From: Purpureocillium takamizusanense
Taxonomy: Eukaryota; Ascomycota; Sordariomycetes; Hypocreales; Ophiocordycipitaceae
Length of the DNA: 64,000 nt
Assembly: GCF_022605165.1 (NCBI RefSeq)
Contig: NC_063078.1
Location: 744,001-808,000 of the forward strand
Reading direction: 5' to 3'
In this document: positions 35,640 to 47,512 of the stretch, piece after piece
Layout: each line of letters opens with the position of its first letter
How positions within the stretch are numbered: position 1 is the stretch's first letter
Made by a program: the position numbers and the translations under genes
The notes under the pieces: generated by a model
Seen by the model: only the letters and a program-made list of their open reading frames with translations
The model's database searches: none
Told to the model about the DNA's origin: nothing

Positions 35640-36515
35640 TCAAATCTCGGTAGAAGGTCTGCTGGGTGTGCGGCGAGGCCGGTATTGGGAGGTCGAGAAT
35701 TTCCAGACTGTAATCACTAGGAGCGGTATGAAGGAAGAAACCCTCTCCAAGTACGATGCACGGAGCTGAGATGAGGTCGAAAGTCAATCGAAGCGGCTGT
35801 TTCAAATCTTTCAACCCGCCCAAGAGGGGATGTGAAGAAAGAAGTCGGAATCTGTGCCAGAGGTTGAGCAGTTCGAGAAGAGGTTGGAGGTGGTCCCAGA
35901 AGTAGGCACCCCCACAAGTGCTGCACCAGTTCTTCTCTGGGCACACCCCAGCAGCCACTTCGCCCCTACCCCTCCCACCCCAGATAAATGCACCCCTCCC
36001 CTCAATTTTAGCGTTGGCCACGGTGACACCCCCTTCGCCACCAGTGCAAACGTACGCCAACGCGCGTGCCCCGCCAAATCGCACAGCCTAAATGATGTAG
36101 AGCGCAATGGCATAAGTACTGTAAAGGACCTCATTCATTGTTCCTTCAAGTAGACATTTGTATACTTCCCGTACGAGAATGCTAAATTGACCTTGATGAA
36201 GAGTCTTTTGAAACAGGGCACTGATTAGAACTGAGCGCTCCTGGCCCTAAAAATGCTGCAGAATTGGCACAAGGCGCACCTCTAACGCAGTCTTTACGAG
36301 GGCAACCTTGCCGAAACACAGGCCCCACAGCCCGCTCGACTTGCGCAACTTGTACCCTGCCCGGTGCCCACCAGTCTGGCGCTGCATCCCACACATACTC
36401 TTCGCGTTCTCTGCCTCCGACACCTCTTTCTTCCTTCGCCCTTTCACCACAGTCACAACAGAGTCGAGACCTGAATCCCTCTACAATCCACCTCAACACC
36501 AAGTTGCAAGGGAAA
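35640..36515. promoter_or_regulatory. Divergent intergenic region of MAT1-2-1 and the neighbouring gene
   Basis: The 876 bp between two head-to-head starts has no credible coding frame. It is rich in C and T runs near both starts, likely promoter and leader sequence for MAT1-2-1 and for the 232-residue gene. Confidence 0.45.
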
Positions 36516-37268
36516 ATGACGACCATCCAGGCCGAGAGTCTCATCCCCGAGGCGACCCTCCAGCGTCTCGCCCCCTCCATCGGGGGCTACTGGATGGTCC
36601 TTGGACAGGCTGCGGATCGTGTTACTCTCGCCTACGTTATGAACGGCGGACATAATTCCATCACGTACGAGATCTTCACCTGCTCGACCGAGGATGAGGT
36701 CGCCAATGTTTGTGGCGATGCCGTCTATGATTACGACCCGAGTTCGTCACATAACCAAGCTTTGTATGTATTGCTTTAACTGACGGTATTTACAGATTTC
36801 TCTGCCCTTCCCGCGCCTACCAGAGGTGCTCGCCGTGTGGGCGGTAACAACAACCCTCTGGAATTGACCATGCGTGAACGCCCCAACGTTCAGGGACAGG
36901 GACATGGCGTTCAGCGTCCTGAGAGAATCAATGGCTCAGGCCAGATGGGCATGAACCAGCAGCAGATTGCCGCCATGCTCATGCAAGGTCAACCTCAGGG
37001 CTTTCAAGGCCACGCACCCGGCGCCCTTCAGACGATCAACAACGGAAATTTCGGATCCAACACCGGAAACCACATCTATCTTCCCAACGCCTTCGTTAGC
37101 ACCGAAGATGGTGTTGATGATGCGGCGTCTTGGCAGCCTGTTGTCGCTGATCTCGCTTTGATCGGCCCTGATGCGACTCAGTTCGTCTCCACCGGCGAGA
37201 TCACAGTTGGTTTCATGGGTACTGAGCACGATGCTCCGGTCGAATGGGGTCTCTTCACCAACAACTGA
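36516..37268 (+). CDS. Hypothetical 232-residue protein next to MAT1-2-1, possible MAT1-2-3-type gene
   Basis: Two exons, 36516..36741 and 36796..37268, join through a 54-bp intron (donor GTTCGT, branch TTAACTGAC, acceptor CAG) to 232 residues. It starts MTTIQAESLIPEATLQRLAP and continues GGYWMVLGQAADRVTLAYVM, followed by a Gln/Gly/Asn-rich middle (MNQQQIAAMLMQGQPQGFQG) and an end HDAPVEWGLFTNN. There is no signal peptide or helix of note. The family is not recognised. A third gene beside MAT1-2-1, called MAT1-2-3, is known in Fusarium and some other Hypocreales; position makes this a candidate, but I cannot confirm homology by eye. Orientation is divergent from MAT1-2-1, suggesting linked expression. 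Confidence 0.7.
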
Positions 37269-40015
37269 TCATTCAACTTTTGCATTGCCTGCAAGTTTTC
37301 GCTGGTTTCGGGATACCCATATCAGGTTTTCAGATTGGAGTTGGGGCGGGCAGGAAATGGACTCCATACTGAGCAATCAGTTGGCCCTCATTGGCGTTTT
37401 TGTTTTCTAGAATGCTCTTTGAAATGACATTCACAATCTTCCACTACTCAACTTCGCGCATACTAAGTGAAAAGGCTACATATAGTCTCTGATGCTCGTC
37501 TCGCATGCACCGCATGACGGCTTGCTGATGCTGAGAACAGCGTTTGAACTTGCGCCAATGCTGTCAGCAAAGGAGCCCTGCTCTTCAGACGCGAAGGCTG
37601 GAGCGGGACGATACGTAGGTACAGTGTGAGCTGCCTAGTTGTCGGCGGCCTCAAAAATCTGCCCGGCGGCAGTCTTGGGTTACTTGAGCACCGGGAAGGC
37701 ATGCACTGAATTCTCGAATGCTCGGGCTGCACATGTTTCTTTTACTTGAAGCTATCGAGTTTTGGGGTCTTGATCGAGATCACAGAAGTTTCAGCGGATG
37801 AGTTTCTCCACCTCGCAAAAATATGCCTAGGTCTTTGATTCTGGGGGCAGCGTTCCTGTGGCGACGACAGACAATATATACGGCACACGGCACGCGACTC
37901 TATGAGCGGACAGTTTCAGCGGGCAACAGAGGCCTGCGCCGCCTGCCCACGGCGAGTGCCTCTCTCGCAAGTACTTCTGGAACGACCACAGCGTTTCCCT
38001 CCTCGGTGTAGAACAGCTACGTCAGAAACACAAATCACTTTTGGCTACCCAGGTACTAGGTATGCACCGGGAGTTCTGGCCCAGGAGCATCAGCAGAGCA
38101 AATGGCGGGACATAGAAGCGCGCGTCAGTGGAGTCTCGTGGGGAGGGAAGGGAAGGGGGGGCGCAGGCAGGGCCGGCCGGGGAAAATGAAAATCTACAGA
38201 TGGCGCAGTGGGCAAAGGGGACGATGCGGGTTTGGCGGCGACAGTGAGAGGGCCCTTCTTGGCACAAGTTGGAGGCTGAGGTGCGCGTGCGGGTGGTGGT
38301 GGTGGTGGACGACTTACACGGGGACGCAGCAGCGCTCTTTCTTTCTCTCTCCACAGTGGTCGGGCGGGTCGGTTTGCTGGGGTGTGGTGTAGGCTGCACC
38401 GCTGGGGTGGGGAGAGGGGGCGTGGGCGAAAGAAAGAACTTTGATGGGGAGGGGGGTGGATGTGGGGCTTGGAGTCTTTGGCAGGAGACCAGGCCCTGAG
38501 CGATCGCCACAGGGATTGGAGCGTAGACCCATAAATCACCAAGCAAACGGGCTGTTGCTGCTGCTGCTGCTGCGAGGCAGTGGGCAAGCCAGGATGCCAG
38601 GCAAGGCAAGGCGAGGCAAAGGTGGGTGAGCAGGTGGGTGGATGGATGGATGGTATGGGCCACTTCCCGTCGAGCCTCTGTCAGACGTCAGAATTAGCGT
38701 TTTGGGGATGGCAGCGGCAGGGGATTGGTTCCGATGCGACGACTTTCACAGCAAGGCCCCAAAACCATCCAATCCATGTTGGCAGCGGAGCGGACGCGGT
38801 GCAACCAAGGGACCACCACCAAAAAGGGGATCCGATTTGAAGTCGCACTCGATTTCCCGTGTCGACTCGAGGGTCGCCATCGACAATCATGGCGTCGAGC
38901 CGGGACCCTCCCCCCTCCGGCCCACCCTCCTTTTTTGGGCCTTGGCGGCAACCCCAGACTATCGTGAGCTTCGTTTCCTCGGCGGTGGGAGGGGAGGGGG
39001 CGAGCAGAGGAGGGTACCCACCCACCCCCCAGAGCCGAACCCTCTCCACGTCATTTGTCCCCTGCAATTCTGTAAGCATGTCAAGGGGAGCATTGAGCGG
39101 TTGGCAACTCAATGGATAGATAGATGGGCACAAGGAAGGGCAGCGAAGACCCAACGATGCATGTATGAACTAGGTTGAACGTTCGCTCAGCGCCATACCT
39201 ACCTACCTAGCTATACTATCTTGTAAAAGGCTGTGCTTTGTTGAGATCCTACATTCAGAGTCTTGCTATTGTCGCGGCGCCCGCGCTCCTGCCGCAATGT
39301 ACGACTTGCCCCTTTGGAAGGGGGCAAAGGAGGATTAGGTTCATACATACATACTGTCGCTGCAGCGCCAAGGGGGAGGGGGAAGGGGTTTGTTTGGACC
39401 CATCACCCGCGATTTGAACATGCAAGCCAGCCAGTCAAGGCCAGGCCATGCCACTCAAATCGCCTGTATCATGGGGTTACGCGCGCGCAGAGGGGGGGGA
39501 GGCGGCGCCGGCGGCCCTCGACACCCTCGTCCATGCGACGACACGTGGTTCATGGCCTCGAAAGGGGGAGAGGGCGTTCACAGATCGGCCTTAGGGGGAA
39601 CGGGGGGGCGCGAAACGCCCAGGTGCCCCCTCCCCGGGTGTGGCAGCCGCCGTGATCTCCTTTCCCCCCGCGGGTGCGCCACACACGCCGCTGCTGCTGC
39701 CGGACGAGGTCAAGGTTGCGACAGTTGGCGACAGCAAACATTAGGTGGTGAGGGCTCGCCACCGGTCAAGAGGGAGGAGGAGCGCCTCACAACCTGCTTA
39801 AGACGGGGTGAAAGTGGACTCTCACCACCACCATCACCACCACCACCAAAGCGCCCCATGTACATACTTACTTCCCACGCTGTACCACGTACCTTCGTAC
39901 ACACAGCGCCATCCAACACAGTCCAGTGCATCTGGCACGTACTCGGTACCACATTATCCTACTTGCCATGTCTGTCTGCATGGATGGGGTGGCGTGGGGT
40001 GGCCGCCCGTCGGCC

Positions 40016-40052
40016 GGGCTGGGCTGGGCTGGGCTGGGCTGGGCTGGGCTGG
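40016..40052. repeat. (GGGCT)n array, about 7 copies
   Basis: Perfect pentanucleotide tandem array inside the low-complexity tract. Confidence 0.95.
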
Positions 40053-40922
40053 CCTCAGCTGCTCTCAGCCCTATAATTAGCCAACAAACGCCACTTGCCC
40101 TCGGTGACCGATGTGCGTGCGTGCGTGCGTACTATGGAACTTAGCACGAACTAGGTCGCAGCCTGGCCGGCACATCGTTGACGTGCCCCTATGCTGCGGC
40201 GACGACGCAGGGCCCTGCTACCGTGATGAGAGGAGGCGTGAGAGAGCCCCCCTTTCTCCCCGCATATCCCTTCGCGGGCAGACTATGTCCCTCCTCAAGG
40301 CACACGGGGCGCGTACAGTACAATCCACCGCTCAGCCCTCGGCAGACGGCAGACGGACACGGGACCTCCCAAAAAGGGTCGCGCGGTGTCCCTTGTCGCC
40401 GGTAGGTAAATTTCAACACACCCCCGGCTGATACAACAGGTGCATTTTGTCTTTGTGCGAGGAGTCCAACCACCACGCACGCGGGGCTTTCGGACTTTGA
40501 GGTGGTTCGTTCCCCTCCAGTCGAGGCTGCGCAGGTATGCGTGATGAAGGAAAAGGTTGTTGGGTGGAGCAGCCGCCCATGCTCTTTCGTGGGCGTTGTC
40601 GCTGAAGGGGGGAGGGGGGGAACACTTTGATGCTGCTACGATAAAAACATCACGTACTTACAGTACAGCAGTAAGTAGTATGTAAGTATGTATGTATGCA
40701 CAAAATCCTACAACGGTGCCGTGTGGTGGTGAATCGAATCCGTGTCTCGGCCATCGTGGGCGTCTCCTTGGCCCCCTCCTTCCCCTCAGCGGACACTAAC
40801 ATGTGTCATTAGAGGCCGTCAGTAGTTCAAGACACGAATCAAGTGGCCCCTCCGCCACCAGGAGGAGGCACTGTGAGGCTTGCTGGCGTTTCTGGAAGAT
40901 AAGGTTCTCTGGACGGTTCATG

Positions 40923-40937
40923 CCCCCCCCCCCCCCC
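40923..40937. repeat. Poly-C run, 15 bases
   Basis: Uninterrupted C run, one of several (also near 45668-45680, 46648-46660 and 49182-49197), which may cause sequencing length errors. Confidence 0.9.
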
Positions 40938-43524
40938 ATCAATCCCGATTGGGAAAACGCCAGGTCCGGGGCCACCAGGGATGGATGACATATATGGCTT
41001 CGCTCTGTCCGAGTCGTGCGTTTTGCCGTTTTACCTTTATGGGTGTGCTGCTCGCTCGACAGGGGAAACAGCCACTCAGGCGAGGCAGCAGCATCAAGCA
41101 AGCAAGCGGGCAGCAAGCAAGCAAACCAACCTCGGTGCCTGCCTATCGTTGACTGTGTATATAAATTGGCGGTGGCTTGAAACGCCACCGTCAACGAGCC
41201 CCAGGTTCCCCAGACGTGCTGAGCCAATTTGTCACAGCTACTAACATATTAATGCTGGTACTTCTCCTGTCTTTCTGCCTAATATATATCGTGCGGGCAG
41301 CACTTCATGTTGGTGGCATCGAAAATGGCGTCCGGACGCTAGCTCTCCAGCCCGCGAACTGCTCTCAATTTAGCAGACTTGGAGGAGCACCCGGCAGCTG
41401 TAGTACCTGCCATGTTGTACCTTCAGGTGGGCATGTGGCATCATCTGCTCTTTTTTTTCCCCTCTCCCTTGTGGCCCGTTCAACCGCTCGCTCTGTACGT
41501 ATGTGTGTACACTGGAGAGTTATGTGTGGGTAAATTAGCCCGAGAGCGCGTGTATGTACGTATCGTACTTTGTTCGGCCCAGCCCCAGCTTCGGCGCCGC
41601 GAGTCGGAGTCGAGAAAGCCGGCCCCTCCCTTCCCCCGGCATCATGTCGTGGCTCTCTGCCGAGACATTGCCGTCAGGGCTTAGGTTCATGTCTCGGTCC
41701 GCCGTGCTGCCGCCAACGGTTTCCAGCCCCGGGTAAGACAACGCTACCTACAAAGGTAGGAACTGACCCTAGGCAATGCAAACAAACACCTTGCCTGGTA
41801 CTACAGGTACTGACTACAAAGTAACAAGATCAGGTGTGGGCGATGTACGGGGTACGGACACACGTACAGTTCGTTGGTCATGACTGTCGTTGCGTTGCGG
41901 GTACCGCGCCAGCGTGGGGGGGGAAGATAAATACATGTTTCGTACATGCCACAAAGGTAAGGTTAGTAGGCAGCTCAGGGGCCAATCACCCAAGCCGGGC
42001 AGGGCAGGGCAGCTGAAGCATGGTACAACGTCAGCGCAGCGCGTCGCACCGGGGAGCGGATAGCAGGTAGTAGGGTAGTCCGTATGGCGTAAACTCAGCG
42101 CATCGCATCGCATCGCATCATAGACATTGTCAGCACGAGACCATGACTACTTACTTACCTTATCAATTGCCTGCTTCGTTTCATGAGGAATCCTACAGGG
42201 ATAGAAGAGAGCAGAGCAGAGCACACGGGGAACAATCGGGGAGTTACGTAGGCAGGGCAGGCAAGGCCAGCAGGGAGTAGTCGTAGCAGCAGTGCCGCCC
42301 TGGAAAGCCGACGAGAAGAAAAAAAGCTCACTCACTCACGAGCGCGCGCGCACGGCTATTGCAGCGGCAAAGCGAAATCAACAATTGCGGATGCGATACT
42401 TACGGGAGCGGGCACGCCGTCCATGTCGTCGCCTCTTCTGCGCTCTGTGGCCTATCGCCGCGCGGCGAGATGTCGCGACGACATTCATGGGCAGGAAGAG
42501 GAAGAGGAGAGAGATACTATTTTTTGTCGCGGGCCCAGCAGCACGAAAACTCACTCCTCCGAACACCTGGTCGCCCGCCCGGTCCCCTTTTTCCTTCCCC
42601 CTTCCCCCCGGGCCCCATTTCTTTTCTTTTTTTGGTGGTTTTTCCTGTAGCCCGAGGGGCCAAGCAAGCAAGCAAGCAATCAAATGCGGGCGAGCTGAAG
42701 ATTATGACGCCAAAAAAAAGGAGGACCCAGGCGGCCGGTGCTGCTGCCGTTCGTCAATGTTTGCGAAGGAAAAAAAGATCATTTCGGCTCGCAGCAAACA
42801 TCGACGACGCAGCCCCGGCACGGGGCACACGCACAAACACACAGACAAAAGGGCGTTCCAGGTTTAAGGGGGGGGGGGGGTCCAGCGGCGACGGCGACGG
42901 CGACGGCGGCGACAGCGGGGGGAGGGGCGGGCGTCCCGCCACGCAAGACACTCCCCAAGGTCTCCTTCCCAACTGCCGCCGTCCAATGGGCGTCGGCGCC
43001 ACCAAGATTTGCGGTTGGCAGCCAACTGCAGAAAAACGCGTGGGAGGGGAGGGAGAGGATGGGGGCTGCTGCTGCTCAGGACTGGGCCAGGCCGAGCAGG
43101 GCTGCTGCTGGCCGTTTGCTAGCGGCGAGTTTGCGCCCATCCTTGAGGGGGGGGCGGCCGCTGAGTTGAGAGGCAGGAAAGGGTAAAGGCGTCAGGCTGT
43201 TTGTGTTGGCCTGGACGGGACCCCGGTTTCGACACGGCGCGATGGCCCGAACAAACGCGGCCGTCCATCAGATCTAAATACCAGGTTAGTACTTGGACGG
43301 TCCGTACCTACATATTGGCATCATCTCGCCGGTCCAGTCCAGTTCAGCCCGGCGCAGTGACAGACGGGGGGGGCCAACTTCCCGAGCCGCCGCACTGAAT
43401 GCCAGATTGATGATGGGCTTTGGGGGCGTTGCAGCACGCAAGGCATCACGGGTCGTCGGGCACGGCAGAAGCCGCAGCAGCGCCCAGTCGGGTTTGAGAG
43501 GACGTGCCGAAGCGCGGCGGTGAT

Positions 43525-43554
43525 GGGCAGGGCAGGGCAGGGCAGGGCAGGGCA
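43525..43554. repeat. (GGGCA)n array, about 6 copies
   Basis: Perfect pentanucleotide tandem array related in pattern to the GGGCT array at 40016. Confidence 0.95.
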
Positions 43555-44750
43555 AGGCGGGTTCGCTGGGCCCACGATGATGATTGGCGATGAACCATTA
43601 CTTCTTCGAGACGACGAGCGATGGGAATCTAACGCCGCATTGCGCCCTCCCATCTCCCCGCCCAAGCAGCCTAATCCCAATCAGTGATGGGGGAGGGGGA
43701 AATACCATGTTGTACAGTAGCATTCCAAATACCACTGTGCCCAAAGTAGTACGTACGATTTAGGGGCAATACTTTATTTTAATGACTATCTCGAGACCGG
43801 GCATGTGATAGCCTCCTCGGTCCCGCCCGGAGGAGTGGAGGGGGGGGAGAGGATAGCCATTCTGCCATTTGACGGACGAGCGAGCACGCGTTCTGTCAAA
43901 AGGCCCATTCTGGCCTTTGGCCTCGTGCCGCAACTTTTTCTTCATTGTATGGGGATACTAATCTTCTTCTTCTGCCTGGAGTGGAGGAGGAGGGTCGTGT
44001 TTCACTTTTTTTCGGCCTCTGCTAATGTGCTGTACCTACATACGTACTGCCGATCGCCAAGACATCAATTGCTTTCCCGTGGACCAGACCGGGGGGCGGG
44101 TGCTGTTGGCTCATCAACAACAACCACCACCCTCCCAGGCCACGCCCCACATGTGAAGAAGGACGGACGGGTAGACAGTACAGGAGCAACTCATCAGCAA
44201 GCAGCAGCAGTAGCAACAATCGTGGCACGCGCACCGCACCTCGACGAGTGAGGAGGAGACGACGGGCGGGACGCGAAGAAAAAGAGGTGGTGGTGCATCA
44301 TGTATGCATGCATGCATGCATGGGCCACCACCCAACGTTCTTCTCATTGGCGTGCGCGCGCATCATGCAAGGCCAGGCACGAGATGCGCATATTGGGGGG
44401 GGAGGCACTTATGGGAAAGGTAAGGTACTACCGTGTGGTTTTCTCCCTCTCCCGAAGAAAGGGGACAATGCCGGCGCCGGCCCCCTTTGGACGAGGGGGA
44501 GGGGTGGGAGTCGTTTCTTCGTTTTTCTGGAAGGACGATGATGGCCCTGCTGCAAAAAGCCAGCAAGGGGATTCCCTGCTCCCGCACCACCAGCGCCAGC
44601 CAAGTCAGATAATACGTAGATCCCTCCCCGGGCGTGCGTGACGCCTCGATGCCCGCCCTTGCAGTCGAGAGAGAGGTTGCAACGTGGATTACTAACTACC
44701 TCTACGTGGTGTAAGTACTGCACTACAAGTGCGTTTCCCCGGTCGACCCG

Positions 44751-44792
44751 TGTGTGTGTGTGTGAGTGTGAGTGTGAGAGAGAGAGACAGAG
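44751..44792. repeat. Compound GT/GA dinucleotide microsatellite
   Basis: A (GT) run passes through GAGTGT units into a (GA) run. Confidence 0.9.
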
Positions 44793-44968
44793 AAATCGCA
44801 CCCCAAAATGCCCCTCCGAGTCTGCCGCTCTCAGCTTTGCCAGGAGAGAGATATGCTGCCACTCGCGAGGAGGGACGCCACACTCAGCTCGCGGCCACGT
44901 GCCTACCAGCTTGGGCGCTTTGGTTTTTGCCCAGCCGGCCCGCCACTCCGTCTGCCTGCCGCCGCCGT

Positions 44969-44970
<2 letters not shown>

Positions 44971-45003
<33 letters not shown>
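44971..45003. repeat. (CTG)11 trinucleotide microsatellite
   Basis: Eleven perfect CTG units in noncoding sequence. Confidence 0.95.
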
Positions 45004-45005
<2 letters not shown>

Positions 45006-45911
45006 CATCCATGCTCAGCTCTACTCCCCCCCCCCCCAGCTGCTGCTCTGCTGCCCACGGTCAGCATTTGTCAGTTCTTGGCCCCATTTCAGCCCAAGGA
45101 ACGGTCTCGTCCGTCCCCGTGGCCAGACACTTTCCGCTGCCCGCGCCCTTGTAGTATAATGTACCGTACCGAGGTAAGGTAGGTAGGCTTGCACTTTTAC
45201 AGCTCGGGGCGTCCGCCTCCTGCTGCTGCTGCCGGCCCCCCGCTCCCACCATTCCCCTCCCCCTCTGAACAGGAACCGTCCTGTGAGTCGCCCGCTCAAC
45301 TCGCGTCATCCCTCCCCGCCCGCCCTAAACGTCAGTCAGTGAGTCTGTCTGTCAGTCAGTTAGTCCCGGGGCGGGGCTGAGGGCGCGGCCGCCACGCCAC
45401 CTCTTTTCTTGTCCTTTCGTTTTGCACGGGCGCAACTCCCTCGCTCCTCGCCCACCCCCCCGCAAAATGCCATACAAATCGGGCCCATTCGACGTGCACG
45501 CCCCGAGCTGCTAGGGAGCCTGCCAGACGTGCAGCAGAAACCACGCGCTTGTCCCCAAAGCGGGTTAGCCGCGGGAACGTGCATGATCTCCATCAAAAAT
45601 TCAAGTGTGTTACCGACACACCTCCAATGACCACACCCCCTTTTGTTCACAGAGCGTGTGCCCTTCTCCCCCCCCCCCCCCTCCCGGGGGTCTGCCAGTC
45701 GTTCCGGTTTGCGGGGTGATGGGTGATGGCAGTCAGGGCAAAACGAAAGGAGCACGCGACAGCCATGTGGTGTTTTGCTAGCAGTAGGTGGTCACGATGA
45801 TGGTCGTAGTGGCGAGCGGGAACAAGTTGAACCACACGTAGCATGTGGGTTTCGCACATGTGCGTCACAATTGCGAGGCTGCCTGCGTCCCAGCGCTCTC
45901 TGCAAGCCAAA

Positions 45912-45942
45912 CTTCTCTTCTCTCTCTCTCTCTCTCTCTCTC
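45912..45942. repeat. (CT)n dinucleotide microsatellite
   Basis: Near-perfect CT run of about 30 bp; a similar shorter run lies near 46516-46534. Confidence 0.9.
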
Positions 45943-46087
45943 AGGACGAGCGTCATATCCGTATTTGGAGGTACGTACCTAGGACGTAGAAGTCGTACCC
46001 GACACCCCCGAGGAGTGGGGAGGGGGGGGCGCCTGCGCGCGAGGGGGCCACACACGCAACGACGGCGACGTCGACGACCAACAGAGC

Positions 46088-46091
46088 CCAG

Positions 46092-46123
<32 letters not shown>

Positions 46124-46130
46124 ACAGCAG
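46088..46130. repeat. (CAG)n microsatellite with AAC interruptions
   Basis: CAG units with two CAA variants; frames over it give poly-Gln or poly-Ser and are not credible genes. Confidence 0.9.
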
Positions 46131-47442
46131 GATACTAACTCCCTCTAAGTAGCCGCGAGCGACAAGGGACCAACGGACAGACAGATGATGGGGGCTGGCG
46201 CACCTTGTACTACGTACTAACCTAGTACGTACTCTCCGTTACTGCTGTGCTGTGAAGTGCCTTGTCTTGCGCGTCTCCGGCCGGCCGAGGGAGGAGGGGT
46301 GCCGCCCGATACCTGGTCCTGGTCCTGTCTGTTCCGCCGCTGCCGTCTGGCGACCTGTGCCCTGCCCCCGGGGGCCATATTCAACGCTCGAGCCAGCATC
46401 TGGCCCCCGCGGGCCCGCTGTCCGGTTCGCAGGCGGCGTCCCTTGATCCGAACTCATCTTGACAGCGCCTGCTGGCTGGGGCGGATTCCCGCATCTGCGA
46501 AAGCGCATCGTGGCTCTCTCTCTCTCTCTCTCTCGCCAAGCACGAGAGTTTGCAGGAATCCCCCCTACCCCCCTTTGCCCCTCTCCGATGCTCTGTCCAC
46601 GGTCTTGTGCAGCGTCACCAGCGACCCAATCCCACGGCGGCGGTCCCCCCCCCCCCCCTTCCCCCCTCCCCCGTCCTGGCGGTCGTTTGCATCGGCAATG
46701 GTCCAGGGTGCGAAAGATAGCTCTCGCCTTTCCCTTGCCTTCTATTGCACTACATCGTGTGCTTCTGGAACGAAAGAAACCTTATTTTCTTCTTCTTTCC
46801 GCCCAGGTGACATGTGGTAATTAATAAGCCGCTCGATCCGCGGAGTTCCTCAAGTTCGTCACTGAGGCTATCGCGAAAGTGGCCCGCCCCCTCCAGCACC
46901 ACCACTCAGAGAGTTGCTGTCGCGGCGCTACATGGCAACCTACCCACCACCTGGCTGTCTGGGCAAGCGCACACTGGCTCCCAGTGGCAGTCCCCACTGC
47001 CTACCGGTTTCAACGTCGAACCAACAGGCCAATCAGGCGGCACCTATCCGGCTCTCGCGCGGCGTGCGCCACTCGCACCCGTGCAAGCCCCGTGCTAAGC
47101 CCTAAACTGCTGCGTGGCTGGTGCGATATGGCGCAGCGAGTGCCGGGAGCTCGCGCCCACTGGCCACGAACTACAAAACGTTAGTGGGTAGTAGGTACGT
47201 ACCTACGCGCGCGACCCCCCTTTTGCAACAGCAGCAATTAGAGCTTTTGACCAAGGCAAACAGGTGCCAAGTAACTGCGGCAGGCAGGCTGGGCTCGCGG
47301 TAGGTGCAAGCCACCTATTGACGGGCTATAGGCATGACCTTCCTGCTACAATAGGCCAATAAGCTAGGCCCGAGCAAATTGCTGTCTATTTGCACGAGCT
47401 GTTGAGCAGTCAATCGCTGCTGCTAGTCGCGAAAAGCTATTG

Positions 47443-47512
47443 CAGCCCGCTGTGTGTGTGCAGCCCGCTGTGTGTGTGCAGCCCGCTGTGTGTGTGCAGC
47501 CCGCTGTGTGTA
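47443..47512. repeat. 18-bp minisatellite, about 3.8 copies
   Basis: The unit CAGCCCGCTGTGTGTGTG repeats perfectly at 47443, 47461 and 47479, with a truncated fourth unit from 47497. Each unit itself contains a GT run. Confidence 0.95.

Noticed and set aside
38022..38663. 213-codon minus-strand frame in the desert
   Set aside because: Low-complexity Pro/Ser/Ala-rich translation of purine-pyrimidine repeats, with a competing frame of equal quality on the other strands.
42359..43186. 275-codon plus-strand frame in the desert
   Set aside because: Gly- and Arg-rich translation of G runs and GAC repeats; no recognisable fold or conserved start.
44409..45008. 199-codon minus-strand frame with poly-Ser N-terminus
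   Set aside because: Produced by the (CTG)11 microsatellite and flanking GC-rich sequence.
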